A stretch of DNA of 64,000 nt from Nereocystis luetkeana (Eukaryota; Sar; Phaeophyceae; Laminariales; Laminariaceae): positions 9,576,528 to 9,640,527 of the forward strand of contig JARUPZ010000015.1 in assembly GCA_031213475.1 (NCBI GenBank), given 5' to 3'. Below are positions 48,101 to 60,100 of the stretch, one piece after another (the stretch's first letter is position 1; the number at the start of each line of letters is the position of its first letter). Both the position numbers and the translations under genes were made by a program. The notes beneath the pieces were generated by a model. It did not search any database and was not told the DNA's origin. It saw only the letters and a program-made list of their open reading frames with translations.

Positions 48101-51100
48101 CCGTTCCTTCTTCTAAAGGAGACATTTCCAACAGCTGGGGCGCTCATTGTGCTGTTTCCATATATTGCATAAAAAAGTTTTGCTATTTCGGGGGACCACA
48201 TTAAATAGAGCCTACAGTACGCACAAAGAACTACACATTTCGCTATTTTTACTAAAAAACAAATGGTCCTATTTGCTATGGCCCTCCGTACTACTATTAT
48301 CCCCTTCATGTTTTGCCGCCTGCGGCCACCATATATCTCCCTAGCATAGCGATCGTTTTCTCGCTGCTATCTAGAGAAAATAGTTGATGATTTTTTTTAA
48401 AGCTATTGTGAATTTGATAGCTCACACCTACGAGGCACACGATATAGCTTCAAGAAAGGGAAAGGGATGTTCATTGGCCTCTGTATTACTACTGTAGTAC
48501 TAATATTACGGGGGACCATAGTTAATAGGACCTGTGGTGTACATAAAAACCTATATATTTGACCATTTTTACTAACACTATTTGGTCCTATTAACTATGG
48601 TCCCCCGTAATACGTCTGCATTGTACTATTGCGGGGGACCATAGTAAATAGGACCTACGGTACACGCAAAACCTATATATTTACCTATTTTTTCCTAGAG
48701 TGTTTGGTCCTATTGACTATGGTCCCCGGTATAGAGGATATTCGATTCAAGTCGGACTGGAACATGTAGGATACATTGATCCATTGGCGGCGAGAACAAT
48801 AAATAAACAATGAGAAAATACTACCAGGTACGTACCAGTTACCAGTTTGTCTCGGTGGTACGGCCGCCCCTGTAAGGGGTCTCCTGGAAGCCTTGAGGCG
48901 CCGATTAATTTTCGTCACGCACAACTCAGCCACACGCGTAAAATAAATAATCCGGTAACCCCACTACACATTTTCGAGAACCAGACGGGCGGGGGGGGGG
49001 CGGGGTACCTCATAGTACGCATGGCTGTAGTCGTATAAGCAAATACCATCGCATCTCTACAATGCAGGGACGGAGGACGTCGGGTTTTCACCGACCAGGC
49101 AGACAGGGGGCGGGGGGGAGTGTACCCATGTCATGAATGGCCGACGTCGTATTATATGACCATAGGCCCCCGAGTCCTTATGAACAATGTCGGGATGGAG
49201 CACGCCGACAAGACAGACATTGCTTGCATCAAGCGTGAAGCGCCGTGAGGTGTTGGGCGAGTCGTATGAAGGCCGAGCTGCATCCTACTAAAAATGAGAA
49301 TTTTTGAGGCGGGCTTTGGCGGGATTTCTTGCTTTGGATGACAGCATCGAATCAATCGAGTGGGGTGGTATTCTAAAAACAAGTAAAAAAACAGTAAAAA
49401 TCTCTTTTCGTCCACTCGTCCAGAAATCCTCTCCCACCCCACTGTTTGAACCAAAACAAAAAATAAATAGGGGTGCGGTGTCGATTATATTTTCCCGTGC
49501 ACCTCCGTGTAACTCGCGGTGCATTCGGTAAGTTCGATATCTGAAGTCATTGGATTCTATAATCCCTTTCATGTGTGGATGGTGTGAATGGAGCAAGCTC
49601 TAGACGTTGTCATATGGCAAGCATACAATTACGGGGGACCATAGCAAATAGGACCAGTTACTGTTAGTAAAAGTAGGTAAATACATACTTCGAAGTAGGT
49701 TGTTATGTGTACCATAGGTCCTATTTACTATGGTCCCCCGTAATAATGTAACGTGTCGTTTCCCTCCACTGCCAAAACTAATGAATCCACACTGCTCGTA
49801 CGTACTCGTCGCTGAAATCATTATTGTCTTACTTGCCATCCAACGCTTATCCCCATCATGCCATCCACATGTAAGGGGTACGTAGCTAGAATCCAATAGC
49901 TAAAAACATGGAAAGTGGTATCGGTCAGACCTGAACAAAATTATTGAAGTTCATCCACCCCTACCCCTAATATACGTACGTGTGATTTCCAAACAAAGCG
50001 ACCTACAGCAGGAGAGTGCTGAGCGACCTATTTCATCGGAGTCTTTCCAAGCACGGTAGTGACCTAAGTCTTTTTTTTTTACCGCAGTATCCTAGAGTGT
50101 TTCCCGGCGCACGCCAACCTAGGGTCTTTCCGAGCGCAGGCAACCAATCAGGTATCTGGGATAAATCCTGTTCACCCACGCTCATGTTCACCCTGTTCAC
50201 AGACTATAAATAGCTTACCCCAGGAGTGCCCGCGTGGTCGATGCTGAAATGAGCAATGCCTTATAAGGGTGGCGGCCTACTTTCTGAGCTCCTCGCATGA
50301 GTAGGCCCCAAGGAGTGCGTGTGATCCATGCTGAATTGAGCAACTTCTTGTAAGGGCGGTGCTTTATTTTACGAGCTCCTTAGATGAGGAGACCCCAAGA
50401 AGTGCTTGTGGTTGATGTTGAAACGAGCAATGCCTTATAAGGGTGGCGTCATATTTTATGAGCTCCTTACATGAGGATACCCCAAGGAGTGCCCGTGGTC
50501 GATGCTGACATGAGCGATGCCTTATAAGGGTGGCGGGTTAGTATTTTCTTAGCTCGTCACGTGAGGAGCTCAGTATCTCACCCGCAATCTGGCCGACATT
50601 CCTATGCGCTAGACCTGAAACAAATACCACTACCAATAGAATCGTACTATGTAACTGGCATAAAGGTTGCTCAAATTTAGGATAGGAGGAGCTCAACCGG
50701 CCAAAACACATCGGACCAAAACGTGCAGCTCCGCTGGGTGAGATGAATCATATCGTCGTTGCCTCATTTGTCCCCTTTTGCCCTGTCAAGTCCCCAAACG
50801 GCTAACTATTTATTGACTCTTGGCTGCTTTGTCGGTTGAAGCTGACAAGGTTCTCTTCCGTTCGACAATTCTACTCTGTCGGCGCTCGTTTATGATACAC
50901 GACTATACCCGTTGAATGCGGGCAAATGTAAGACGAATGCTACTGCTTGGAATGATACCTCTAAAACATGCCGCATTTTCGTACCGATTGCGCTCACTGT
51001 CTTGATAGGTTGGACGTGCTGGTATACGCCGACATGAACTCGGAGCCAGTGACCCATTTCCTGGGATACGCTAGGCTGGCCAAGGTGCAGGCGGTGTTCT

Positions 51101-54100
51101 GGGGAAACCCCATCACGACAGGCAAGGCTACCAAAAAAAATACAAACTCCCACCCTACATGACTCGCTCTATGTGCAGGACGGGTGGGCACTAACCTTTG
51201 TGCAGGACGCAAGTCTTACTGGTCAAGGGTGGCCTTTGGGCCGCCCGGGTGTATTTTGGAAAAACGTGTACCTCGTACTGAAAAAATCAACTACAGTATA
51301 CAAGTACAGTACAGAATATCGGTATATATGCCGGAAATTCTGAATCCAAGGACTAACAACCAGGGTGCAGCTGCAGCGGCTAATGGCCCCAGCTTTTGGA
51401 CATCTGTCCTTTTTGTCGTGGCAGGAAATCCTTCGATCGACTACTTCGTGTCGGCGGCGGTTTTGGAAGGACAAAATCGGACCGCTCTTTCACAGGAGGA
51501 CGAGCCGTACTCCGAACAGGTGAGCGAAAACAAGGAACGAAAAAAACGAGAACAAAAAAGCACTCTACCTCCGTCCGTCCGTCCATCGTCGTTCTGAAGA
51601 GTACTCATCACACATAATCGGACATGTGGGGATACTATAATCATGATACGATTACTTCGGTCAAGATGGACTATTTTTATAGGGGTACCTTAAGGGCGAC
51701 ATGCTACAGTAGAGGTGCACCATTTTTTTTTCTGAGGCTCCTCACTTGACCTCATGGAGCTCCATACCTCACCCGAGAACTGACTTCACCAAAAACAAAT
51801 CTGCATGCCGATGAATAACCCCACGGCCCAAGTACGGGAAAACGTCCGTTTTCGAAACATGTAAATGGCATTCGGACGATTTTGGGTTAAGGAGCCCCGT
51901 CATTAACAAAAAAAAATAGCGGAAATGCTCTACCTCTATCGCAAAATGTGTCGAGCGTTGACTCGCACAGGGGGTTCGATCGTTCTTCGGCGCTCGATTA
52001 TTCCAGAACGGGAAGGTAGGTTTCCAATACAGAACAAGTGAGGCCGTTTTGGAAAGACCTGGTCGAGAGAGAGAGAGAGAGAAAACACTCGTCCGAAAAA
52101 ATACTGTTCGACTTTGAATCAGCACCCTTACCGTTAGTGTCGAGAGAAAATGGGCGCTGAAAAAAACGATTGCACCCCTCCCTGTGCCAGCGAACTCAAC
52201 GCTCTTAACCCTGTTAGAACTGCGGTCCCGTTCGTGGGGACAAACCACTTGAATTCCAAGTAGCCTGTCACCAAAACGGGACTGCAGTTCTAAAAGAGTT
52301 TTAAGGCAACCGCCCAATACCTATCATAATACGGAGAGGGCACGGCCAAAGTGAATGCACATTTATGCGCTTCGGGAGGGAAGCTCTGAACAGTTGCGCA
52401 GTAGTTGGTCGTCGGTTCCAAAATCGCGAAACAAAACTACTGCGAATGTGTTGCCCCCAAGAAATTTCATGGAGAGTTGGAGTTTGCTGTCTAAGCGCCT
52501 TCGTTCCCTCCACGAAATTTCATGTTCCAGGTAGTCTTGCTGGACGGCCAGGGCATCTGGTACGATCGGCCGGGGGGCTTGCCTCGCCTTCCCCAAGAAG
52601 CGCGGGAGATCGCGAAGGACGCCTCGCGGCGTGAGCTGAGGTTACGGCTGGGCATCGAAGAGCACAGGTACGAGGGGTGACGTACTGGCACGACACGGAT
52701 GGGACGTATGCTTCCTGTTGGTGCGTTCGGAATGCCGGAAAACAGGCCAGTAGCTTATGCGAGCCGTCTAGAAAAAAAAAGCGAATTGCGTAGGGTGAAG
52801 AACGGATGCTAGTTTGCATGAAATTACCAAACACTTGCATCTGAAATGTCAAATGATACCAGGTACCTGGTACAGTGGTCTACTTTGCATTTCAAAGTTA
52901 TCGTTTGGTCGTTTTTTTTACCGGGCAACGTTCACATGGATCAGGTCAGGGTCAGGGTTGGGGCTAAGGTCAGGGTTACGGTCTATGGAAATTGCACAAA
53001 CCACACGCGGGACAAGATTATCACGGATGGTGTTGTTGTTTTCGTCGGAGAGAACGTCGGGTGATATTCTCCAATACTGGCATCCTCTGGATATTCTTCC
53101 AACACCTATCCCCCACTCGGACTCCAGTTCTACCCCAATGAGGGCGGTCACAGCAGCTGCAACAAATACTGGCGTCTTCACCTTCCCGTCATTCGATTCA
53201 TTTCGCGTCCGCAGCATTGCGTACACGTGTCCCCAAAACCTTTTCAACAGCTGAAGCCGGGCTTCGACTGGATTATTGGAGACCTGATGAGCCCGCATCC
53301 CCCTTCATCGTCGACCTCACCGTGCTTAGATTGTCTGGCTTGTGCTCCCAGCGTTGTGTATATACCGTGTAGCGCGCAAGATAGCACACCCCCTGGTATG
53401 GTTTAGGGAGCCGGGGTTTACCATAGTAAATAGGACCTACGGTACGCACAAAAATCTATATATCCACCTACTTTTAACAACAACATTTGGTCCTATTTGC
53501 TATGGTCCCCCGTAACGAAAGGGGAGCACCACCACAAGGAACGTATTACGGGGGACCATAGTTAATAGGACCTATGGTATACTTAAAAACCTATATATGT
53601 GACCATTTTTACTAACAATATTTGGTCCTATTAACTATGATCCCCCGTAATAGTGGCTTTGGGAAGATCTCGTCGAAACATTTCCTCGGACACATCGGTC
53701 GGCGCCTTTTCACTATTTCCACTCTCGAAAAAAGTAGCTCAAAGGAATAATCGTTCGAAAGAGTGTGTTTTATCACCTGCGTGCGGGTTACACAGGGCAA
53801 GTCTCCTCAGATCTGTTTCAGGCTGAGGCCGCGTTCCCCGGCTTGATCCTTTGATGCACTATCAGCTCGCATCATCCCCCTCAGCTGTCGTCTTTCATTC
53901 CCTCGTGCTTTGATCTGTTCCTCGCCCGTTCCCCAGCATTGTGTACATGTGTCCCCAGAGCCTTTTCAAGCTGAGGCCGGGGTTCGACTTCGTTGTTGGA
54001 GACATTCTCCGGGCGTTCAACCACCAGGTCCGGACAGAGTATGTACTAATAATAGTCACTTCGCCATATTTGCTCTACTCTTGAATTGTAACACAGCAGT

Positions 54101-57100
54101 ATGGCGTCCGCCGACAGAACACACCCACAGCAGTATGAGCAGGACTAGGAACTTTTACGTGATACCAATCTTGAGCAACTTCGAGCATAGATGGTTGTCA
54201 CGTGCCAGTATACCTCTCAGTGCCGCGCGTTAGCACATGGATGCTGAGATCTATACGTGTTTATTGTGGTGTGCAGTCACTACAGTACGCACTGGTGCGA
54301 GTACACGAGCATCTCAATTCGGATGCAACACATGGATAGAATACAAGTCTGTGCTACTCGTAGTACGTACGGTCTACTGTATATCGAATGCATCACACCG
54401 TACCGGGTAGGTAACAGTGGTGACAATATTGGAGGCAACTGCCCTCGCCGCTGAAAACGATGTATCAATTCATTTTCCTTGGTTTCCCCCAAAAACTGAG
54501 CCTTGCTGCGTTCTTAATCTTAAGTTATATTTTTTGGTGGGCCTTTTAGTGCTGTACCGCGGAAGCAGGTAAATATTGTTCAAACACTGTAGGTCAGCCT
54601 CGTGGACGCCAGTACCTGGTGCTATGATGGTGTTGATCATCGGCGGCAACGATCTGTGTGATCTGATCTGATCTGATCTGATCTGATCTGATCTGATCTG
54701 CCAGACGTCCGTGAGACGTTTGGAGTTGTTCGACTCCTCCCCCCGTCTGGCTAAACCTTCCAGACACACGCCAATTTGCACATCCCTTTGTCTTAACCCT
54801 TTCGGGACGCCTTGATAGCGACCAAAACAATGATAGATTTTTGCGTTTGCAGCCGTCTACGAGCAGCAGCTTCAGCTCCCCAGCCTAGAAGTACGGGAAG
54901 GATCGTATTGCACCCGTGCTGTACGACTCCTTGCACTTTAACTCGGATGCCGATCGGTGCCCCCCCCCCCACCCAATCGCGTAGTGGCCGTCGCCGTTAT
55001 CCTCGTTTCGTATCGTCAGTTTTCCCACGTCTATAATCCTAGGAGGGCTAACTGTCAGGCCGCCATAAAATACCAGGTGTCACTACTGTTGTGCCGTATC
55101 ACTCGGGTGATATGATGACGTACTTCCTCTCCAACGATTTTTCCGGGCTGGTGTCGGAGAGGGTGCGAACAAACGCCGAGCAATACAACTCTCTGATATC
55201 AACGTCTCGACAAGGTCTTTCCGGAGCCACCGCTTTCGTTTGAGTGTGTGTGCCCCCCCTCCCCCCCCTCACTTGGGTTTGGAGATACTCGGCTCGCTCG
55301 GAAAAACCATCTCTAGTGATAGTGGGCGCGTTCTCTCGTGTGCTGAAACGATGTGTCGGCGCTTGTGACATGCAGGCCATCCGCATCCAGGATCCCTACC
55401 TCCTCTCGTCAGGTTTTTAATCAAGTCACACGGCAACGGAGTGAACTGACTGGGCAAAAAAGTTAACAGTCTGTGATCGAAAACAAAACATACATACATT
55501 TCGATTGCCACTGTAGGTAAAAATACACCTTACATATTCCCGATCTGACTGATACTGTTCTAGTCAGAGGCGCGCGTAAACGCATTATGTACTTGTATTT
55601 GTGGCCTCATTCTCTTGAGCTCTACCCTTACTCGTATATACGTGGACTCCCATTTTATAATCGAGGGCGACTTGAACGGCATATTCTCAAAACGCGGACC
55701 AAACCCCAAGAAGTTGGAGCCAGGGGTGTTCGCTATTTCCGTGGTGCGCGGCTCGTGGCTTTTGTTATACTTGCCTCTGTCATTCGTTCAAAACGTAATA
55801 ATAGTAGGCGCAGCTCAATTCTCTACCCGTCATACCTCTATGTAGGCCAGGAGGCCAGTGAGGAAGAAAACCCAAAACATCATACGACAGGAAGCGACAG
55901 GTCACGCTAATTTCTGAAATAGGTCAATCCACATTTTGCGTCATACTGTAGCTTTAACTTCGTCCTGCAATGCAACCGCAATAGCAGCAGTAAAAACGCG
56001 AACATCAGCCACCCACACCTACCGAACTTTGTGCGCTTGTTTTTTGTTCCCTGTTCTTCTCCTTCTACCCGAAGGGCCGTAACACGGGCTTGGGGGACGA
56101 CTCGAAGCCGTACCGGCAGAAGGCGTACTTGATCTTCACGGAAGGTCGTCGAAAACCCTGGACGGAGGAGTTTTGGCAACGATTGCAGAGCTCCCTACCG
56201 GATGTCATCGATCAGGTCAGTCAGCAGCTTGTTGTGGTTCGTGGCAAAGGGGACAGGGTGAAAGGACATGGTAACATGACATGGTAGGAAAAAGGGCCCT
56301 GTAGAAAAATACGGTAATAGGGCACGGTAAAGCGGCACGGTGAGATATTACGGTAAATTACTCGGCTGAAGGACACGCGGTAGAGGAACACACGGTTAAA
56401 AAATGACCCGGTAAAATGGCACGGTTGTAATAAGAACACGGTTGGAAGGATACGGTTGACCATGGCGTCATCTCCTCCATGGTTAGGCCACTAGGACGGA
56501 TCTCGTCTGCGTCACACACAAAGTAGAGAGATATCTAGTCCACACCAACGACTGACCCGCAATCTCGGCCAGAGATCTTACCCGCCGGATCCGTGCGTTG
56601 CCCCTAACGGACAGCTATTTTACACGTCGGGCAGATCACGATCTACATCATCTAAGTAGATCATCTACAGTAGACCCAAACCCGCCGTTTTAAAACGTTG
56701 TACAGGATCTATATACCCGCAGTGCATGGGTATCCAACGCACGAAACAAGTCCTAGATCATGCAGGTCATGCGGTTCCCATGAGCTAGATCATACAGATC
56801 AGGGGTATTTTTTCCCCTGAAAGATCTAAACTGGCAATCGATGATCCGTCCGAGGTGTGAAATATTTCATTCTTAGTAACCACGGACGCCGCTATCGACC
56901 GTGACATCATCCGCGATTGCTTGATCCGGTAGGATTGACTCGTCCAACAGCAAAGGCACCTGGCACCATACCATCTTGGGAATAACAGCCGAAAGCCTGC
57001 GCCCTACCCGACTACATCTGACACCATCATGTTCGGAATAACAACCAAGGGCACGACCTAACCCAACCGCACCGATTCCTGCCGCTACTTCTTCTGCTAC

Positions 57101-60100
57101 TGCGACAGCTCTACTGTGCTAGTAGAGCTACTGCGACAGCTCTACTGTGCCGGGGGGACATACTGTAGCAGTCATAATATGGCGTGTAAACACAGGGGGA
57201 TACCTGATTTTGGGGTCTATCGTGGGTTCCGATTACTATGCCCCCCCGCAATGTGTAACATTACCCCGCAACTAGGTACTAACAGCACTACCCCGCAATA
57301 TGTACTATTACCCAGGAACATAATAATGAGAACTAAATGTGGTGTGTTAACATAGGCGGGATATATGGTTTTTTGGGTCCACCGCGGGTTCTGATTAATA
57401 AATTAGCCCCCCCGGTTTTCAGTAGTAATACCGTGTTCGGAATAGCGACCAAGAGCACCCCCTAACCCCAACCACACCCACGCTAGTTGCAGTATTCTAT
57501 TTGCGGGAGAACAACCGAAAGCCCGCCTCCGCAACCCCGCCACCACCTCGCACGTACCATCTTCGGAATACAAGACCCGAATGCCCGACCCCGCCCGCTC
57601 TCGCCCACAACGTTTGCTTCCGTAGGTTAGGATCCTCCCGCGCACATCGGCCGGACAAGAGTTTATGTCGCTGCTCTCTGCGGCAGACGTTCTTCTCCAT
57701 CCTTTTCCTTTCGGGGGTTCCAAGACGGCGGCAGACGGCATTTCCTTGGGTGAGACATACCTGGTATACACATATCACACAGATCATTGACAGATCCTTC
57801 CCACTTCATGATTTGCAGAAGATATTTCAAGGCAGATAAATCAATTCACGATCTTGTATGATGTACGAGTAGCTCACGTTGCAGGGTGGGAGCCGTAAGA
57901 GCTGCATGATATATAGATAGCACGTGTTTCCTGGGTTGGATCTGCCCTATAATGCAGATTCTGCACAATTTCTCACAGCGGCAGGTGCGGAGGTAAGTCA
58001 TATATCTGTCGATGATCTAGAGATAGATAGATCGTGATCCGTGCAAGGTGTGAAACGCGTCGTCTGCTTCGTGAAAATACCACTAAAATGTTTACGCTGT
58101 GTAGCTAGATTGTCCTTAATTCTTATATATTCGCAACACCCACCCCATATCCTTACATGCTTATCCGTGTACGTGTACAGCATACCGTGAGTCTTGTACA
58201 CGAGCGGAAACGAGTCACCCCACGGTAGGGGTTGAACTTTTTGGCCAAAGGTTTCTGACCAATTGGGTTCCTTAAGTGAAGAACTACCAGTTAGGATGGA
58301 ATTTTTACTCGTATGTTCCTTTTATGGCTAACGCGTAGACTTGCCGGTCGGGTGGCACGAACGGATTTCTTCCAAGTATTGTATCGGGTGATATACTGAC
58401 CTCCTAATGTGGGGGGCTCAGGAACTCCTGGTGCACCCCTACTGTGAAATGGCTCAAACTACAGATTTTCTGGAGATAGCATTAATTTATTTGGTGTAGG
58501 ACTTTGTGAGCATAATGGCATGTGTTTAACGGGGGGGGGGGGGGGTCGAAGGGATAGAATGCTGGTTGCTGGTTTGCTGGTTTGGTGTTGATGTTAGTTT
58601 TGTTGGTGGTGTTGTTGTTGGTGTTGGTGGTGGTGATGGTGGTGTTGGCGTCGGTGTTGATGCAGGCGTTTGTAGTGGTGGTCGATTTTCTGCTTGAACG
58701 GGGGGATGGCACCGGTTCTCAATTTCTCTGTTTGTTTCGTTCTGTTCTTTTGTCAGGGGTGCCGGTCGTGGCGATGGAAGGAGACGCCCTGCCAGGGAGA
58801 ATGGCGTTCAGCCTTTATAAGACAATGGGCCTGGAGGGGCAAGGGGATCGGGGTTGCTGCGTTGCGAATGATAGAGACAGGTGAGGGCTGACTACTATTA
58901 ATACCACCTTTACTGGTTTTTCAGTAGCCTGTTTTGTACGCCATCAATCTTGCGGCATTAATGAGTTTTCGCGTCGGCCTGTTACATTTTCCTCAAAAAC
59001 CATATGCTTATCATCCTGTTTGCTATTGTACAATGTTTCTCTATTTCATAGAATGTGTATGCCGTGTCTGTCGCATCCAGTATGATGACATGTCATTGCA
59101 TTGCCCACTGTGCTTACTGCATATGTGGCTGCGTAGTATCTCTGTGACGTAGCTTTGTGACCACATAACTTGTATCTGTTCTAGGATTGAAGAATCGGCA
59201 CGGACACTGGTTGTGCTGCATGTCGACGGGTAGAATGAACGGTTTAACGTGAAGAACACACACTCAATGTACCAGCATGAGGTTCAACGTTGATCACTCA
59301 GATACACCATTCCCCGAAAAATGAAGAATAATGCGAAGGGAAAATTGACGCCTACTACTGTGGCACAAACGAATGGATGCCCCCCCCCCATCTGTTCCTC
59401 GACCCCCCACCCCCCCGCGTGCTTTCCTATCGCACAGCTATGTACAGTTGGCGATTCGGCTAGGCCAAGACGCGGAATATAGACAGTGGGCGGGCGATTT
59501 GATCAGTCGGAGATCGTCGGCATTGTGGGAAAGGAGAGACGTTGTAGTGGAGTGGGCCAGGTTCCTCTCGAGGGCTGCTGGACGTCCCGCACCCTCCGCG
59601 TCAGAGGTAGGCACCTTCCACCCATGGTTGAATGTTTGAGAAAAAACGTTTCTGGTTGATAGTAGGGTTCGTGTTTTATGGCTTGGCCTCGGGGATGCTC
59701 ATCGGGCTGCACTTCCGTTTTTCCTCAAAGTCGATATCTTGTGTAAGGTGTGGAGCTTCATCAGAAGAGCAGCCGCAGAAACGTTTGGTGCTGCCACCTG
59801 TACCAAGGAGGCGTGCTTACGATGGGGGGTATACCACGCACGTACGTACGTACGTAGCAATTTTCGCCCAATACATTTCACACCTCGGACAGAGGAGGTA
59901 GATAATCGATTCTCACTTTCATGACCTACAGTATATCTTTCAAGGAAATATATATTCCCCGGTTTTGCATGATCTATCATAGCTCGCATCATATGCATGA
60001 TTACCAGCACATGTTTCCTGGGTTTGGTTCTACACTATATTCAGATCCTGCACAAACTCTCACACCGGCAGGCGAGGAACTTGATAATCTATTACGGGGG

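Larger units (their letters stand above)
47952..51008 (+). other. Glycosyltransferase intron 12
   Basis: Contains E (48030-48092), four A elements, a D fragment (49013-49330) and an 87-bp tandem array (50218-50570). Confidence 0.85.
51520..52530 (+). other. Glycosyltransferase intron 14
   Basis: Contains F (51703-51945), a GA tract (52064-52082), G (52205-52304), and a repeated GAAATTTCATG word just before the acceptor. Confidence 0.8.
52668..53936 (+). other. Glycosyltransferase intron 15
   Basis: Contains a telomere-like GTCAGGGT stretch (52938-52985), two exon-16 relics and two A elements lying between them. Confidence 0.85.
56216..57625 (+). other. Glycosyltransferase intron 17
   Basis: Contains an ACGGTA-rich degenerate array (56255-56462), H (56623-56859), and a GGAATA-x-CCGAA degenerate repeat (about 56970-57600) interrupted by B-like sequence. 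Confidence 0.8.
57750..58756 (+). other. Glycosyltransferase intron 18
   Basis: Contains H (57786-58054), a G run (about 58530-58545) and a GTTGGT-type repeat (58560-58690). Confidence 0.8.
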
